Part shown: one piece after another, positions 53,351 through 62,566 of the stretch
Numbering within the stretch: the first letter of the stretch is position 1
How the letters are laid out: each line of letters begins with the position of its first letter
NCBI RefSeq assembly: GCF_014653175.1
Contig: NZ_BNAG01000004.1
Location: forward strand, 124,001-188,000
DNA: 64,000 bases
Direction: 5' to 3'
Origin: Roseivirga thermotolerans
Lineage (GTDB): Bacteria > Bacteroidota > Bacteroidia > Cytophagales > Cyclobacteriaceae
The notes under the pieces: model-generated
Database searches by the model: none
Seen by the model: only the letters and a program-made list of their open reading frames with translations
What the model was told of the DNA's origin: nothing
Program-made: the position numbers and the translations under genes

Positions 53351-55747
53351 CTATTTTTTACCAATGGTGTTTTCGAAAAGCTTGAAAATTCGCTTGTACT
53401 CATCTGTCCAGCTCGATGGTTCCGTAAAACCGTGGTTTTCAATAGGGTATAGGGCCATTTCCCAATTGTCTTTACCCAATTCTATAAGTCGCTGAGCCAA
53501 ACGTACCACATCCTGGAAGTGTACATTGGTATCTACCATACCATGGGCAATAAGTAGGTCTCCTTGTAGTCCTTCGGCAAAATAAATGGGTGAGCTTCGT
53601 TTAAAGGCAATGGGGTCTTCTACGGGAGTGTTCAATATGTTGGAGGTGTACCCGTGGTTGTAGTGTGCCCAGTCTGTTACCGAACGCAATGCTGCTCCTG
53701 CGGCTATCACATCGGGGTGTTTGAACATAGCAAAGAGGGTGATAAATCCGCCATAGGAACCACCGTACATGCCTATTCTTCCAGCTTCAACACCGTGTTC
53801 GCGCATTAAATAACGAGCTCCATCAATTTGATCGGAAAGATCTTTACCTCCCATATGTCTGTAAATACCCGTTCTCCAATCTCTTCCATACCCGGAACTA
53901 GCTCTGTAGTCGATATCCAGCACGGTATAGCCTTTGGCCATGAGCATGTTATTGAACATAAACTCCCTAAAGTAGGTGCTCCACCAGAAGTGTACATTCT
54001 GGAGGTAACCGGCTCCGTGTACAAATATTACACCTGCTCCATTGGGGTTTTGGGGCTTGTATAGCCTGGCGTGTACATCGGCTCCATCTTCTGCCTTAAA
54101 GGTGATTACCTCCGGTTGATGCCAGTCGTATTGCTTAAAACCATCGCGAAGACTTTCGGTAAGTTTTTTAGGTTTTGCTCCGGGCTTATTGTCCTGAACA
54201 TAAAGTTCGGTGGGTTGGTCGATGTATGAGTATTCAATAGCCAGGGTTTTTTCATCGGGAGAAAGGGTTACGTCATTTCCACCGTCAACCGAAGTGATTT
54301 GGGTTGGGGTTCCTCCACGTACTGGCAATGAGTAGAAGTGTCTTATGCCCGGGTGTTTCATATTGGCATGGAAGTACCACTTGCTGCCGTCAGATGAAAG
54401 GAAAGGGTTGTATACCTCAAAATTGCCGTTGGTCAATTGCTTGGTTACTCCATTAGACAAATCGTGAATGTATAGGTGTGAGTATCCTGTTTTCTCTGAC
54501 TGGAAGTATATGGTTTTGTTATCGGGTAAGAAACCAAATGTGCCTGAGAAAGACTCACTACCTATTCCCGGGCCCGCAATCCATGCCTCATCTCTTTGAC
54601 GGTCTATAGTAATCAGGTCGCCTGTTTCAGGAATAAGGCGCATAATCCAACGGTCTTTGTTATCGTGTGCTCCAAAGTGAGCCACGGCATATTTGCCATC
54701 GCCAGACCAGATGATATCGTTGCCCGATACATTTCGTGGCTCTTCTTTCCATTCTTTATCCGGATAGTCTTTCACATAGTCAGGCAAATCGGTAATACCC
54801 GGCAGCTTCATTTTGTCTACCATATAAAAGGTGTCTGCGGCTATGTTGTATATACCTATTTCGGAGTAGCCTTGCTCACCGCCTACCTTGGGCCGAGTGT
54901 TAATGTCGGTGGTATAACCGCTAGAGGTTACATAGTTTGGTACAATCGTGTTTTTAGCTCCATTTTCCGGAGAATGATAAACCATAAAGCTCACAAAACG
55001 GCCATCAGGCGAGAGTTGAATATTTCTTACATTTCTCAACTCAATGGTGCTGCGTCTGTCTTCCGACTGTCCAAAGTCGCCACCAAAGAAACCGGAAAAG
55101 TTTCTGCGAGGTCTTCTTCTCTGTTCGGCCAAATATTCTGATGTGTTCAACTGGTCATCGCGCAGCCAATTGTCTTGCTCTCTGTTGCCTTCCGATCTGC
55201 CAATGTTTCTGGAAGAACCATTGTCTTCATCGGGGTTGCGCTCAATAAGGAAGTTAGTCAGTTGCTTCATTAAGCCTGTTTCAGTATCGATGCTGAAAAG
55301 GTTGTCATCGGCAATGAAGGTAATGATGTGATCTTTATGAAAACGCGGATTAGATTCACGCGAGTTGGTTGCGGTGAGTCGTGTTTCTTTATCAGACTTT
55401 AGTTCCTTAATGTAAATGTCACCGCCCTTTGCATATACAATTTTGGTTTTGTCGCTATTGAACTCGTAGCTGGAGGGCCAACCATCGCTGGTATCTTCAA
55501 TGGCTTCGGCTTCACCACCGTTCTTACTGATTTTGAAGGCAGAAGAACGTCCGTCAGCATCCGGGTCCCAGTAAAAATAAATGTTCTTGCTGTCTTTAGA
55601 CCAGCTTACCCGCGAAGGTGAGGTGCCGATAAATTTTTCGGGCGCCTGCATGATCTCCTCTACCGTGAGTTGCGATAGTGGCTTGGTTTGGGCACTTAGC
55701 CATACCGCGCAAATAAAAAGCAAACTAAAAAGTCCGAATTTTCTCAT
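53351..55747 (-). CDS. Secreted S9 peptidase (prolyl oligopeptidase type)
   Basis: A 798-residue exported peptidase: signal peptide (ends VWLSAQT), N-terminal beta-propeller with repeated phrases (VSWSKDSKNIYFYWDP, QLSPDGRFVSFMVYH), and a C-terminal catalytic domain with Ser664 in YGGSYGG, Asp in MVDTNVHFQD and His in ENHGF. Homologues are acylaminoacyl- or oligopeptidases. Overlaps in function with the DPP IV-like enzyme at 35787; both point to extracellular protein feeding. Upstream TATGTTTG at 55775-55782. Confidence 0.92.
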   Translation of the reverse strand: MRKFGLFSLLFICAVWLSAQTKPLSQLTVEEIMQAPEKFIGTSPSRVSWSKDSKNIYFYWDPDADGRSSAFKISKNGGEAEAIEDTSDGWPSSYEFNSDKTKIVYAKGGDIYIKELKSDKETRLTATNSRESNPRFHKDHIITFIADDNLFSIDTETGLMKQLTNFLIERNPDEDNGSSRNIGRSEGNREQDNWLRDDQLNTSEYLAEQRRRPRRNFSGFFGGDFGQSEDRRSTIELRNVRNIQLSPDGRFVSFMVYHSPENGAKNTIVPNYVTSSGYTTDINTRPKVGGEQGYSEIGIYNIAADTFYMVDKMKLPGITDLPDYVKDYPDKEWKEEPRNVSGNDIIWSGDGKYAVAHFGAHDNKDRWIMRLIPETGDLITIDRQRDEAWIAGPGIGSESFSGTFGFLPDNKTIYFQSEKTGYSHLYIHDLSNGVTKQLTNGNFEVYNPFLSSDGSKWYFHANMKHPGIRHFYSLPVRGGTPTQITSVDGGNDVTLSPDEKTLAIEYSYIDQPTELYVQDNKPGAKPKKLTESLRDGFKQYDWHQPEVITFKAEDGADVHARLYKPQNPNGAGVIFVHGAGYLQNVHFWWSTYFREFMFNNMLMAKGYTVLDIDYRASSGYGRDWRTGIYRHMGGKDLSDQIDGARYLMREHGVEAGRIGMYGGSYGGFITLFAMFKHPDVIAAGAALRSVTDWAHYNHGYTSNILNTPVEDPIAFKRSSPIYFAEGLQGDLLIAHGMVDTNVHFQDVVRLAQRLIELGKDNWEMALYPIENHGFTEPSSWTDEYKRIFKLFENTIGKK

Positions 55748-55774
55748 GTCTCAAATAATCTTTAACGTGATTGT

Positions 55775-55782
55775 CAAACATA
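55775..55782 (-). promoter_or_regulatory. -7 element for the S9-ggt operon
   Basis: TATGTTTG on the minus strand, matching TAnnTTTG, 27 bases before the ATG at 55747. No clear -33 box. Confidence 0.35.
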
Positions 55783-55936
55783 AATAAAATGCCCGCAAAA
55801 TAGACCTTAAATTGTGGTGGATGGTTAAATCTTGTTTCGTCCCCATCTGGGACAACTTGTCCAAATATGGTACATCACCGGGCTTTGGTGTAAAACCGTT
55901 TGTGCCTTTCGAACCTCGCTCATAACTTTTTGCCTT

Positions 55937-55953
55937 TTGGCACAGTTAAAGCT
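55937..55953 (+). promoter_or_regulatory. Sigma-54-like promoter of the response regulator
   Basis: TTGGCAC-N7-GCT: the -24 element is a full match to TTGGCAC and its GG is spaced 12 bases from the GC of the -12 element, as sigma-54 needs; the -12 element AAGCT departs from TTGCW. Transcription would start near 55964, 14 bases before the ATG. The neighbouring gene is a sigma-54 activator. Confidence 0.5.
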
Positions 55954-55977
55954 GTTATTGAGGAACATTCGTGAGTT

Positions 55978-56355
55978 ATGACAAAGAGAATACTGGTAGT
56001 AGAAGATGACCAAAGCACGCTGAAGGCCGTAAAGTTCCTCCTAAGCGATTATTATGAAGTGGTGACGGCCGGAAATGGGGCAGAGGCTATGGAGTGGCTG
56101 AGCGACAGCGACTTACCAGATTTGATTATCACTGATATAGAAATGCCGCGTATGTCGGGGCTTGAAATGATTGAGGCATTGGACGATGATCTTCGATTTA
56201 GCCAGGTACCGGTTATTGTAATGAGTTCCAATTGCTATAAAGACAGTTGTCTGGAGCGTGAATACGCCAACTATTACGGATGTCTGGATAAGCCTTTGGT
56301 GCCTTCAGAATTATTGCTCAAAATAGAAAAGGTCTTTCTGGCCAAAGCTTCTTAG
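55978..56355 (+). CDS. Receiver-only response regulator
   Basis: A 125-residue CheY-like receiver domain: acidic pocket VVEDD (8-11), phospho-acceptor Asp53 in LIITDIEMPRMSG, and the conserved Lys in CLDKPL. No output domain, so it works by protein contact or as a phosphate relay. Its stop overlaps the stop of the convergent NtrC-type gene by four bases. No histidine kinase lies nearby. Confidence 0.92.
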   Translation: MTKRILVVEDDQSTLKAVKFLLSDYYEVVTAGNGAEAMEWLSDSDLPDLIITDIEMPRMSGLEMIEALDDDLRFSQVPVIVMSSNCYKDSCLEREYANYYGCLDKPLVPSELLLKIEKVFLAKAS

Positions 56356-57710
56356 CCTTCTTCCATTTCTTTCAAATAGCGGTATATACTTGATTTGCCA
56401 ATTCCCAGCTTTTTAGCTACTAGCAGCACGTTGTTATCGTACTTGTCTAAAAAGTGCCTGATAATTTTGAAGGTATAATCGCGAAGAGTCATTTCTTCAA
56501 ACAAAAACTGTCCTTCTTTTTGCAAGCTGTTAAAGGTGATGTCTTCAGCTTCAATCTCATTCTCTTCACACATAACCGCTGCTAACTCTACCACCGACTT
56601 CAACTCGCGCACATTGCCCGGAAAGGGGTATGAGATAAGTTTGTTTTGAGCTTCCTTACTCATTTTTACAGCTCCAAGCTTATTTTCTTTTGCAAATTGC
56701 CTGAGCAGGTGCTTGGCAATTAGAATAACGTCCTGACCACGCTCTCTAAGTGGAGGTAGCTCAATAGGAATACCCAACAAACGATAGTAGAGGTCTTCTC
56801 TGAAATTGCCCTGTTTTACTTCTTCGGCAAGGTCGCGATGAGTGGCTACGATTACACGTACATCGAACTTCACTACTTCGTTTCCACCAACCCGGGTTAG
56901 TTCTCTTTCCTGAAGCACGCGCAATAGTTTGGCCTGCAGGTTGATGTCCATCTCCCCAATTTCATCTAAGAAAAGTGTTCCGCCATCGGCTTCTTCAAAT
57001 TTCCCTTTCCTTCGAGCCAATGCACCAGTAAAAGCTCCTTTCTCATGACCAAATAGCTCACTTTCAATCAGGTTTTCCGGAATGGCAGCGATATTGACTG
57101 CCACAAAGGGTTTCGATTTTCTGTCTGAATTGTGGTGTATGGCTTTGGCTACAACTTCTTTTCCCGTACCTGTTTCTCCTGTAATACTCACGGTAATATT
57201 GGTCTTTACCGCCTTGTTCATCATTTTAAACACCCTTTTTATAGCCGGGCTTTCTCCAATGATGGTATTCTCGAACTCGTATTTTTGATTGAGTTCTTCT
57301 TTAAGTGTGGTGATTTGTTGGGTAAGAGACGACACGCGCTTGGCATTGTTAATGGCATTGAGCAGCCGGTCTTTGGTCTCATTGTCTTTGGTTATATAAT
57401 CATAGGCCCCATGCTTTAACAGGGTCACAGCCGTATTGATACTTTCTTGTGAAGACACCACAATGACCTGTATTTCGGGGTCGTATTTTTTTATGGCCTG
57501 TAGTACCTCTTTACCCGAAATATCGGGGAGAGAATAGTCTAGTATAACTACTTTGGGGTTTTCATGAAGATTGTCGATGCAAGACTTGCCATCTTCAAAG
57601 GCGTGTACTACATGGTCTGGGTTTAGTTCGGCTATGTAACGAACCAATTTCATGTATAAGGGGTCGTCTTCGACCACAAAAATGCGCACCGTTTCGGGTG
57701 TATAATTCAT
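56352..57710 (-). CDS. NtrC-family sigma-54-dependent response regulator
   Basis: A 452-residue activator: receiver (1-125, Asp58), sigma-54 AAA+ domain (about 145-380) with Walker A GETGTGKE (178-185), the sigma-54 loop GAFTGA (225-230), Walker B TLFLDE (245-250), and a C-terminal Fis-type helix-turn-helix ([27 protein letters not shown]). It opens sigma-54 promoters when phosphorylated. Convergent with the receiver-only gene (four-base overlap), whose promoter (55937-55953) is a plausible target. Confidence 0.95.
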   Translation of the reverse strand: MNYTPETVRIFVVEDDPLYMKLVRYIAELNPDHVVHAFEDGKSCIDNLHENPKVVILDYSLPDISGKEVLQAIKKYDPEIQVIVVSSQESINTAVTLLKHGAYDYITKDNETKDRLLNAINNAKRVSSLTQQITTLKEELNQKYEFENTIIGESPAIKRVFKMMNKAVKTNITVSITGETGTGKEVVAKAIHHNSDRKSKPFVAVNIAAIPENLIESELFGHEKGAFTGALARRKGKFEEADGGTLFLDEIGEMDINLQAKLLRVLQERELTRVGGNEVVKFDVRVIVATHRDLAEEVKQGNFREDLYYRLLGIPIELPPLRERGQDVILIAKHLLRQFAKENKLGAVKMSKEAQNKLISYPFPGNVRELKSVVELAAVMCEENEIEAEDITFNSLQKEGQFLFEEMTLRDYTFKIIRHFLDKYDNNVLLVAKKLGIGKSSIYRYLKEMEEG

Positions 57711-57907
57711 GTGTTAACTATCTGGCTGTAGAGAAATGTATAAATAATTTCACGTTTGTTCGGCATCAAGCACTAAGAATTATACCACTCAGCTTTGGTT
57801 TAGTTTTCATTATTGCCTGCTTTGCCTTTTTACTAAACGAGGGCTTTTTGCCTTAACTTTTTACAGTTCAGGTAGCGAATATAAGGACTGCCCAAAAGCT
57901 TTTTAAT

Positions 57908-57915
57908 TATTTTTG
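57908..57915 (+). promoter_or_regulatory. -7 element for the arginase-family gene
   Basis: TATTTTTG, matching TAnnTTTG, 27 bases before the ATG at 57943. Confidence 0.4.
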
Positions 57916-57942
57916 GACGAAATATACACTTAACCCTTCAAA

Positions 57943-58950
57943 ATGATAATTGCGGCAAACCCCGACCAATTGGTGAAGCCTCGTAAAGGAGAAACCCGAG
58001 TAGGAGAAACCATGATTTTCTTAAAAGCCAAAGACTGGCAGGCTGCTTTGGGTAAACTCAAAAAAGAGGTTCGGTTCTGTTTAATCGGTATTCCGGAATG
58101 TGTGGGAGTAATGGGCAATCATGGCCGACCAGGAACTCAACATGCCTGGGATAGTTTTCTTAGGGCTTTCTGCAATATACAAAGCAACCGGTATCTCCGT
58201 GGTAATGAAATATGTGTGCTGGGAGCTGTGAATATTGACGCTATTCAGGAAAAGGCCGATGCGCTCGATTCCGCATCGGACTATTATTTTCAGAAACTGC
58301 ATTTGCTTTGTGAAGAGGTAGACGAGATGGTTGAAAATGTACTTACCGAGGTGAAAGCTGCAGAGCTTATTCCCATTGTAATTGGCGGAGGGCACAACAA
58401 CAGTTACCCCATAATAAAGGCTTGTGCGGCCGTGGCTCACAAAAAGAAAGTAAATGCCATTAACCTGGATGCACATGCCGATTTTCGGGCACTGGAGGGG
58501 AGGCATAGCGGCAATGGTTTTTCGTATGCACGGCAGAAAAAATGCCTGAATCGTTACTTTGCCTTTGGTCTGCATCAGTCATACAACAGCGAGAATATGC
58601 TGAAATCGATGGATGCGGACGAGCAGGTGAAGTATTCTTTTCTCGAAAATATTACCTACCTGGAAAGTATGCTGGCCGATGCTGTTTCTTTTGTTGTTGA
58701 CGATATGATAGAGTGCGGTATTGAAGTAGACATGGATGCTATTCGTATGATGCCCAGCAGCGCCATGTCACCATCGGGAGTTTCGCTCGAACAGGCCAGG
58801 CTTTTTGTTCGACAGTGTGCTAAGAGTCTTAGCCCTGCGTATTTGCATTTGCCCGAAGCAGCTCCTAACGAGGAGTCCGAAAAACTGATGGTGGGTAAGG
58901 CGCTGAGCTATCTGGTGGCCGATTTTGTAAAGGCTATCGTTCACCGATAA
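57943..58950 (+). CDS. hutG: Formimidoylglutamase-like arginase-family hydrolase
   Basis: A 335-residue ureohydrolase-fold enzyme. Mn-binding motifs: GGGHNNSYP (His), NLDAHADFR (Asp-x-His-x-Asp) and a later EVDMDAIR. This pattern is typical of the formimidoylglutamase HutG branch common in Bacteroidota, which completes histidine breakdown to glutamate; agmatinase-like activity cannot be excluded. The other hut genes are not in the window. Confidence 0.78.
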   Translation: MIIAANPDQLVKPRKGETRVGETMIFLKAKDWQAALGKLKKEVRFCLIGIPECVGVMGNHGRPGTQHAWDSFLRAFCNIQSNRYLRGNEICVLGAVNIDAIQEKADALDSASDYYFQKLHLLCEEVDEMVENVLTEVKAAELIPIVIGGGHNNSYPIIKACAAVAHKKKVNAINLDAHADFRALEGRHSGNGFSYARQKKCLNRYFAFGLHQSYNSENMLKSMDADEQVKYSFLENITYLESMLADAVSFVVDDMIECGIEVDMDAIRMMPSSAMSPSGVSLEQARLFVRQCAKSLSPAYLHLPEAAPNEESEKLMVGKALSYLVADFVKAIVHR

Positions 58951-59035
58951 TTGGTCGATGGAATCGGGTTATCGGTCTGGTTTCTGAATCCTTAGTCTGT
59001 CCTTTCGGGTATATGTGCACATCGGTTAAACGTAA

Positions 59036-59443
59036 ATGACTATGCGATACATTATTTTCTTTGGACTTCTTATGCTCACAGTTCCATCGCTCAAGGCTCA
59101 GAAAATATCCACGCTAGAGATTGTGGAAGTATTGAATAAAAACCAGGCAGAGGCGGAATATTACTACCGTAATAACTGGAAAGTACTGAGGGAGCAAGCA
59201 TTAAAAAGCAATTACATTGATAGCTTTGAGTTTATGATTGGCGGGCCTGAAGATGGAAAGCCGGGACATATTGTACTCTTGACTACCTATGCCAACAGTG
59301 AACAGTATGAAAAGGCCGAAGAGAATTTTGGCAAACTCATTGAATCTCTGGGAGGTATAAAGCTGCTCAATGACAAGAAACCGGCAGACTTTAGAAAGTT
59401 TATCTATTCGCAAAGTGAGCTGGTTTCCGAAAGTAAATTATAA
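59036..59443 (+). CDS. Small exported hypothetical protein
   Basis: A 135-residue exported protein: signal peptide (ends SLKAQK; ATG at 59036 or 59042), then a helical domain with NKNQAEAEYYYRNNWKVLREQAL and a conserved-looking GKPGHIVLLTTYANSEQYEKAEENF stretch. I do not know the family. Convergent with the cyclophilin gene. Confidence 0.6.
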   Translation: MTMRYIIFFGLLMLTVPSLKAQKISTLEIVEVLNKNQAEAEYYYRNNWKVLREQALKSNYIDSFEFMIGGPEDGKPGHIVLLTTYANSEQYEKAEENFGKLIESLGGIKLLNDKKPADFRKFIYSQSELVSESKL

Positions 59444-59448
59444 GTAAG

Positions 59449-59535
59449 CCATGGCCTCCGGTACTTCGTCTATGAGCTGAAAGATAGACAATGAATCTTT
59501 AACCATAGTTGTACTACGCATTGCAAAGGCCATGG
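59449..59535. repeat. Inverted repeat between convergent genes
   Basis: CCATGGCCT (59449-59457) is inverted perfectly as AGGCCATGG (59527-59535); with one mismatch the match is 13 bp. A 6-bp stem GTCTAT/ATAGAC lies inside. It separates the hypothetical gene from the convergent cyclophilin and may be a two-way terminator. Confidence 0.45.
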
Positions 59536-59543
59536 GTTAATGG

Positions 59544-59978
59544 TTAGTCTTCTATAATTACTATTTTTTCAATTTTATCGCCTTGTCGTATGTCGTCAAT
59601 CACCTCCAGACCTTCATAGACCTTACCAAAGCAGGTGTGGTTTCTGTCGAGGTGAGAGGTGTTTTGTCGGCTATGACAAATAAAGAACTGTGAACCGCCT
59701 GTGTTACGACCGGCATGAGCCATAGAAAGCACGCCACGGTCGTGGTATTGGTTGTCTCCGTCTAACTCACAGTCTATTGAGTAACCAGGTCCGCCATTGC
59801 CAATGCCATTGGGACAACCACCTTGTATTACAAAGTTGGGAATTACACGGTGAAAGGTAAGGCCATCGTAAAAGCCTTTTTTAGAAAGGTCTACAAAGTT
59901 TTTTACGGTATTGGGAGCGTCTTTCTCATAAAACTCCACTTTCATTAGTCCTTTCTCGGTATGAATTTCTGCTGTCAT
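59544..59978 (-). CDS. Cyclophilin-type peptidyl-prolyl isomerase
   Basis: A 144-residue cytoplasmic cyclophilin (PpiB-like) that speeds cis-trans prolyl isomerisation. Motifs: [39 protein letters not shown] and [12 protein letters not shown]. No signal peptide. A TAnnTTTG element (60000-60007) lies 22 bases upstream. Confidence 0.95.
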   Translation of the reverse strand: MTAEIHTEKGLMKVEFYEKDAPNTVKNFVDLSKKGFYDGLTFHRVIPNFVIQGGCPNGIGNGGPGYSIDCELDGDNQYHDRGVLSMAHAGRNTGGSQFFICHSRQNTSHLDRNHTCFGKVYEGLEVIDDIRQGDKIEKIVIIED

Positions 59979-59999
59979 TGCTTTTTGTTTTATTTAGAA

Positions 60000-60007
60000 C
60001 AAAAGTA
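60000..60007 (-). promoter_or_regulatory. -7 element for cyclophilin
   Basis: TACTTTTG on the minus strand, matching TAnnTTTG, 22 bases before the ATG at 59978. Confidence 0.4.
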
Positions 60008-60020
60008 AACATCAGAGAGA

Positions 60021-60482
60021 ATGTTCAGGCTATCTAACCATACGAAAATCAAATTGATGAATTTTTACCCGCCTTTTCTTGGGGCGGGTATTCGTGTAAA
60101 CCACATTTCCCCAGACTTTAAAAAGGCGGTTGTGAGCATGAAGCTCAGGTGGTGGAACCGAAACCTGGTAGGGGTGCATTTTGGTGGTTCGCTCATGGCC
60201 ATGTCAGATGCCTTTTACATGTTGCTCATTTTGCAAAATTTGGGTAAAGAATATATCGTATGGGACAAAGCATCTACCATTCGCTTTAAAAAACCGGGGA
60301 GGGGAAAAGTAACCTGTGTTTTTGAGATTAACAATGCCCTTGTGGAGCAGCTTAGATCAGAGGCCGATGCACATGGAAAGACTGAGATTGTGCTTCCTCT
60401 GGAAATTACAGACGAAGAAGGCGATGTGGTGTGCGAGTTGGATAAGACTATTTATGTGAGGAAGAAAGAAGTCAGAAATTAA
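60021..60482 (+). CDS. DUF4442 hotdog-fold thioesterase-like protein
   Basis: A 153-residue DUF4442 protein of the hotdog thioesterase superfamily: NFYPPFLGAGIRVNHISPDFK, SMKLRWWNRNLVGVHFGGSL, and YIVWDKASTIRFKKPGRG. A second ATG at 60057 begins at NFYPPF; the longer start is equally likely. It may cut acyl-CoA thioesters; substrate unknown. Divergent from cyclophilin. Confidence 0.82.
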   Translation: MFRLSNHTKIKLMNFYPPFLGAGIRVNHISPDFKKAVVSMKLRWWNRNLVGVHFGGSLMAMSDAFYMLLILQNLGKEYIVWDKASTIRFKKPGRGKVTCVFEINNALVEQLRSEADAHGKTEIVLPLEITDEEGDVVCELDKTIYVRKKEVRN

Positions 60483-60545
60483 TCAGAATAACCTCGGTAT
60501 CTGCTCTCAGTAAAGATTATCGCCTCAGCGGGAATGACTGGTAGA

Positions 60546-61013
60546 TTAGTTATTAAAATGATATAAGAAGATAAATTCCCCTGTAAAGGCAGGTTTAGGA
60601 TTGTCTTTAATTTCCAGTGTAACGTTTAGTTGGCACTTGGTAATTCCTCTCAGATCGGCCAGACTGCTTAGCTTTACGCGCAAACGTACCTCAGAATTTA
60701 CCAATACCGGTTGGTTAAACTTCAGTTTCTCAATGCCATAGTTGATCATCATTTTAATATTGTTGATCTCAGCAATCTGCTCCCATAGGTAGGGAAGTAA
60801 AGAAACGGTAAGGTATCCGTGGGCAATGGTGCCTCCAAAAGCACCTTCCGACCTGGCTCTATCTTCATCAATATGAATCCACTGATGGTCTATAGTTGCA
60901 TCGGCAAATGCATTAACCCTCTCCTGATCTACCTTTAGATAATCAGAAACTCCCAACTCTTTGCCAACGTAGGCTTCAAACTCTTTATGGCTATTGATGA
61001 CAAGTTTAGACAT
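60546..61013 (-). CDS. MaoC-family (R)-enoyl-CoA hydratase-like protein
   Basis: A 155-residue MaoC-like hotdog protein. The hydratase 2 motif is clear: FADATIDHQWIHIDEDRA with catalytic Asp and His, and GTIAHGYLTVSLLPYL. It hydrates trans-2-enoyl-CoA to the (R)-3-hydroxy form in fatty-acid metabolism. Upstream TACATTTG at 61050-61057. Confidence 0.9.
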   Translation of the reverse strand: MSKLVINSHKEFEAYVGKELGVSDYLKVDQERVNAFADATIDHQWIHIDEDRARSEGAFGGTIAHGYLTVSLLPYLWEQIAEINNIKMMINYGIEKLKFNQPVLVNSEVRLRVKLSSLADLRGITKCQLNVTLEIKDNPKPAFTGEFIFLYHFNN

Positions 61014-61049
61014 AGTAGCTGTTTTTCGAGGTCAAGATATAAAATACCT

Positions 61050-61057
61050 CAAATGTA
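61050..61057 (-). promoter_or_regulatory. -7 element for the MaoC gene
   Basis: TACATTTG on the minus strand, matching TAnnTTTG, 36 bases before the ATG at 61013; a second match TATTTTTG lies 23 bases further up. Confidence 0.4.
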
Positions 61058-61207
61058 ATCGTATATAAAATTCAAAAATAGCAGGCTCATTTCCTTCATT
61101 TTTTTACATGGATTGTACATTACCAGACCTGTGTATAGGTGCGATCCAATCACTCCAAACCAAAGGGAGGTATGCAATGAATGCCTTACTTTTTGAATAT
61201 GAGTAAA

Positions 61208-62308
61208 TTAGAAGTTTAGTGTAAGCTGTTGACCTGCTTTTGCCAACTCTCCTTGCTCACCTTCAAAATTACTCAGTGTAACACCCAATAAGCGCACCCC
61301 AATTTCGAAATCGGCAGGATCTATATTATCCAAAATACTGAAGGTGTGTTGTGCAATGTCTTCCAGCGTTGCCAGAGGCTTTTCATAGGTTTGGCTTCTG
61401 GTTATTTGCCGGAAATCGCTGAATTTAACCTTTAGGGTAAGTGTCTTTCCCCATTTGTCAGCTTTTTTCAGGCGGTTATAAACGGTGAGTATAATGGAGT
61501 CCAGTGCCATTTTTAAATCGGTGGGTTCTTTCAAGTCATGATCAAAAGTGTTTTCAGCTCCTAGCGATTTTCTGATTCTGTTTGGGTTTACCGGCCGCTC
61601 ATCGTTGCCCCGAACAATATTGTAGTAAAAGGCACCGCTTTTGCCGAAATTGGCCATGAGCGCTTCCTTGCTCCACGCTTTCAGACTTTTGCCATCAACA
61701 ATGCCAAGGTTTTTCATTTTCTGTGCAGTTACTTTTCCTACTCCAAAGAACTTTTCAATAGGCAACTGCTCTAAAAATAGTGTCACTTTTTCCGGGCCCA
61801 CCAAGGTGAGTCCGTCAGGCTTGTGGTAATCGCTGGCAATCTTGGCTATGAATTTATTAATTGATATACCCGCAGAAGCGGTAAGGCCCGTCTTAGCTTT
61901 TATTTCCTGTTTAATGGCTTTGGCAATAAGTGTGGCTGATGCCATGGCCTTTTTGTTATGGGTTACGTCCAAAAAAGCCTCGTCAAGAGAGAGGGGTTCT
62001 ATAAGGTCGGTGTACGATTCAAAAATACTCCGTATTTGCATAGAAACTTCCTTGTATCGCTCAAACCGGGGTTTTACAAAGATAATCTCAGGGCACTTTC
62101 GGTAGGCCAGAGCAGAGGGCATGGCCGATCTTACTCCAAATTTTCTGGCTTCATAGCTGGCAGCCGCTACTACTCCGCGTTCCCTGCTTCCGCCCACTGC
62201 CACAGGCTTGCCACGCAGCTCCGGATTATCGTTTTGTTCTACCGAAGCAAAGAAGGCATCCATATCTACATGGATAATTTTGCGGAGTGTTTTAGAGGCT
62301 TTTTCCAC
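61208..62308 (-). CDS. dinB: DNA polymerase IV (DinB)
   Basis: A 366-residue Y-family translesion polymerase: IIHVDMDAFFASVEQ (first metal Asp), YEARKFGVRSAMP, SLDEAFLDVT (second acidic motif), ASAGISINKFIAKIASD, an HhH region (FFGVGKVTAQKMKNLGI), and the little-finger domain. The start is GTG at 62308 (MEKASK...); no ATG is in reach before the catalytic motif. Divergent from the small membrane protein, 66 bases apart. Confidence 0.95.
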   Translation of the reverse strand: MEKASKTLRKIIHVDMDAFFASVEQNDNPELRGKPVAVGGSRERGVVAAASYEARKFGVRSAMPSALAYRKCPEIIFVKPRFERYKEVSMQIRSIFESYTDLIEPLSLDEAFLDVTHNKKAMASATLIAKAIKQEIKAKTGLTASAGISINKFIAKIASDYHKPDGLTLVGPEKVTLFLEQLPIEKFFGVGKVTAQKMKNLGIVDGKSLKAWSKEALMANFGKSGAFYYNIVRGNDERPVNPNRIRKSLGAENTFDHDLKEPTDLKMALDSIILTVYNRLKKADKWGKTLTLKVKFSDFRQITRSQTYEKPLATLEDIAQHTFSILDNIDPADFEIGVRLLGVTLSNFEGEQGELAKAGQQLTLNF

Positions 62309-62374
62309 GTTGTTGCCGAATTTAGCACCGAAAAGTTAAACTTTGTTGTATCTCAAAGGTTCTGTTTGCGTAAC

Positions 62375-62566
62375 ATGAAAAGGTCCAAAAAGATTTTTGT
62401 AGCAGTAGGTTTAGTGTTTATTGTAGCTACCATTATTGTGGGCTACGACATTTCCAGAAAGACTTCTTTTCCGGGGTCGAAGAAATACCTGAAAGAGTCT
62501 ATAGCTCCATCGGATATTGACACTGCTCAAAACAAAGACATGGCGGACACTCTTAAATTGAACTAG
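62375..62566 (+). CDS. Small single-span membrane protein (63 residues)
   Basis: ATG at 62375 (MKRSKKIF...) opens a 63-residue protein with one membrane helix (VAVGLVFIVATIIVGYDI) and a polar tail (KTSFPGSKKYLKESIAPSDID). It is easily missed because a longer frame runs into it from upstream, antisense to dinB. Its TAG stop is directly followed by the GTG start of the DUF2452 gene, so the two are translated together. Function unknown. Confidence 0.65.
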   Translation: MKRSKKIFVAVGLVFIVATIIVGYDISRKTSFPGSKKYLKESIAPSDIDTAQNKDMADTLKLN

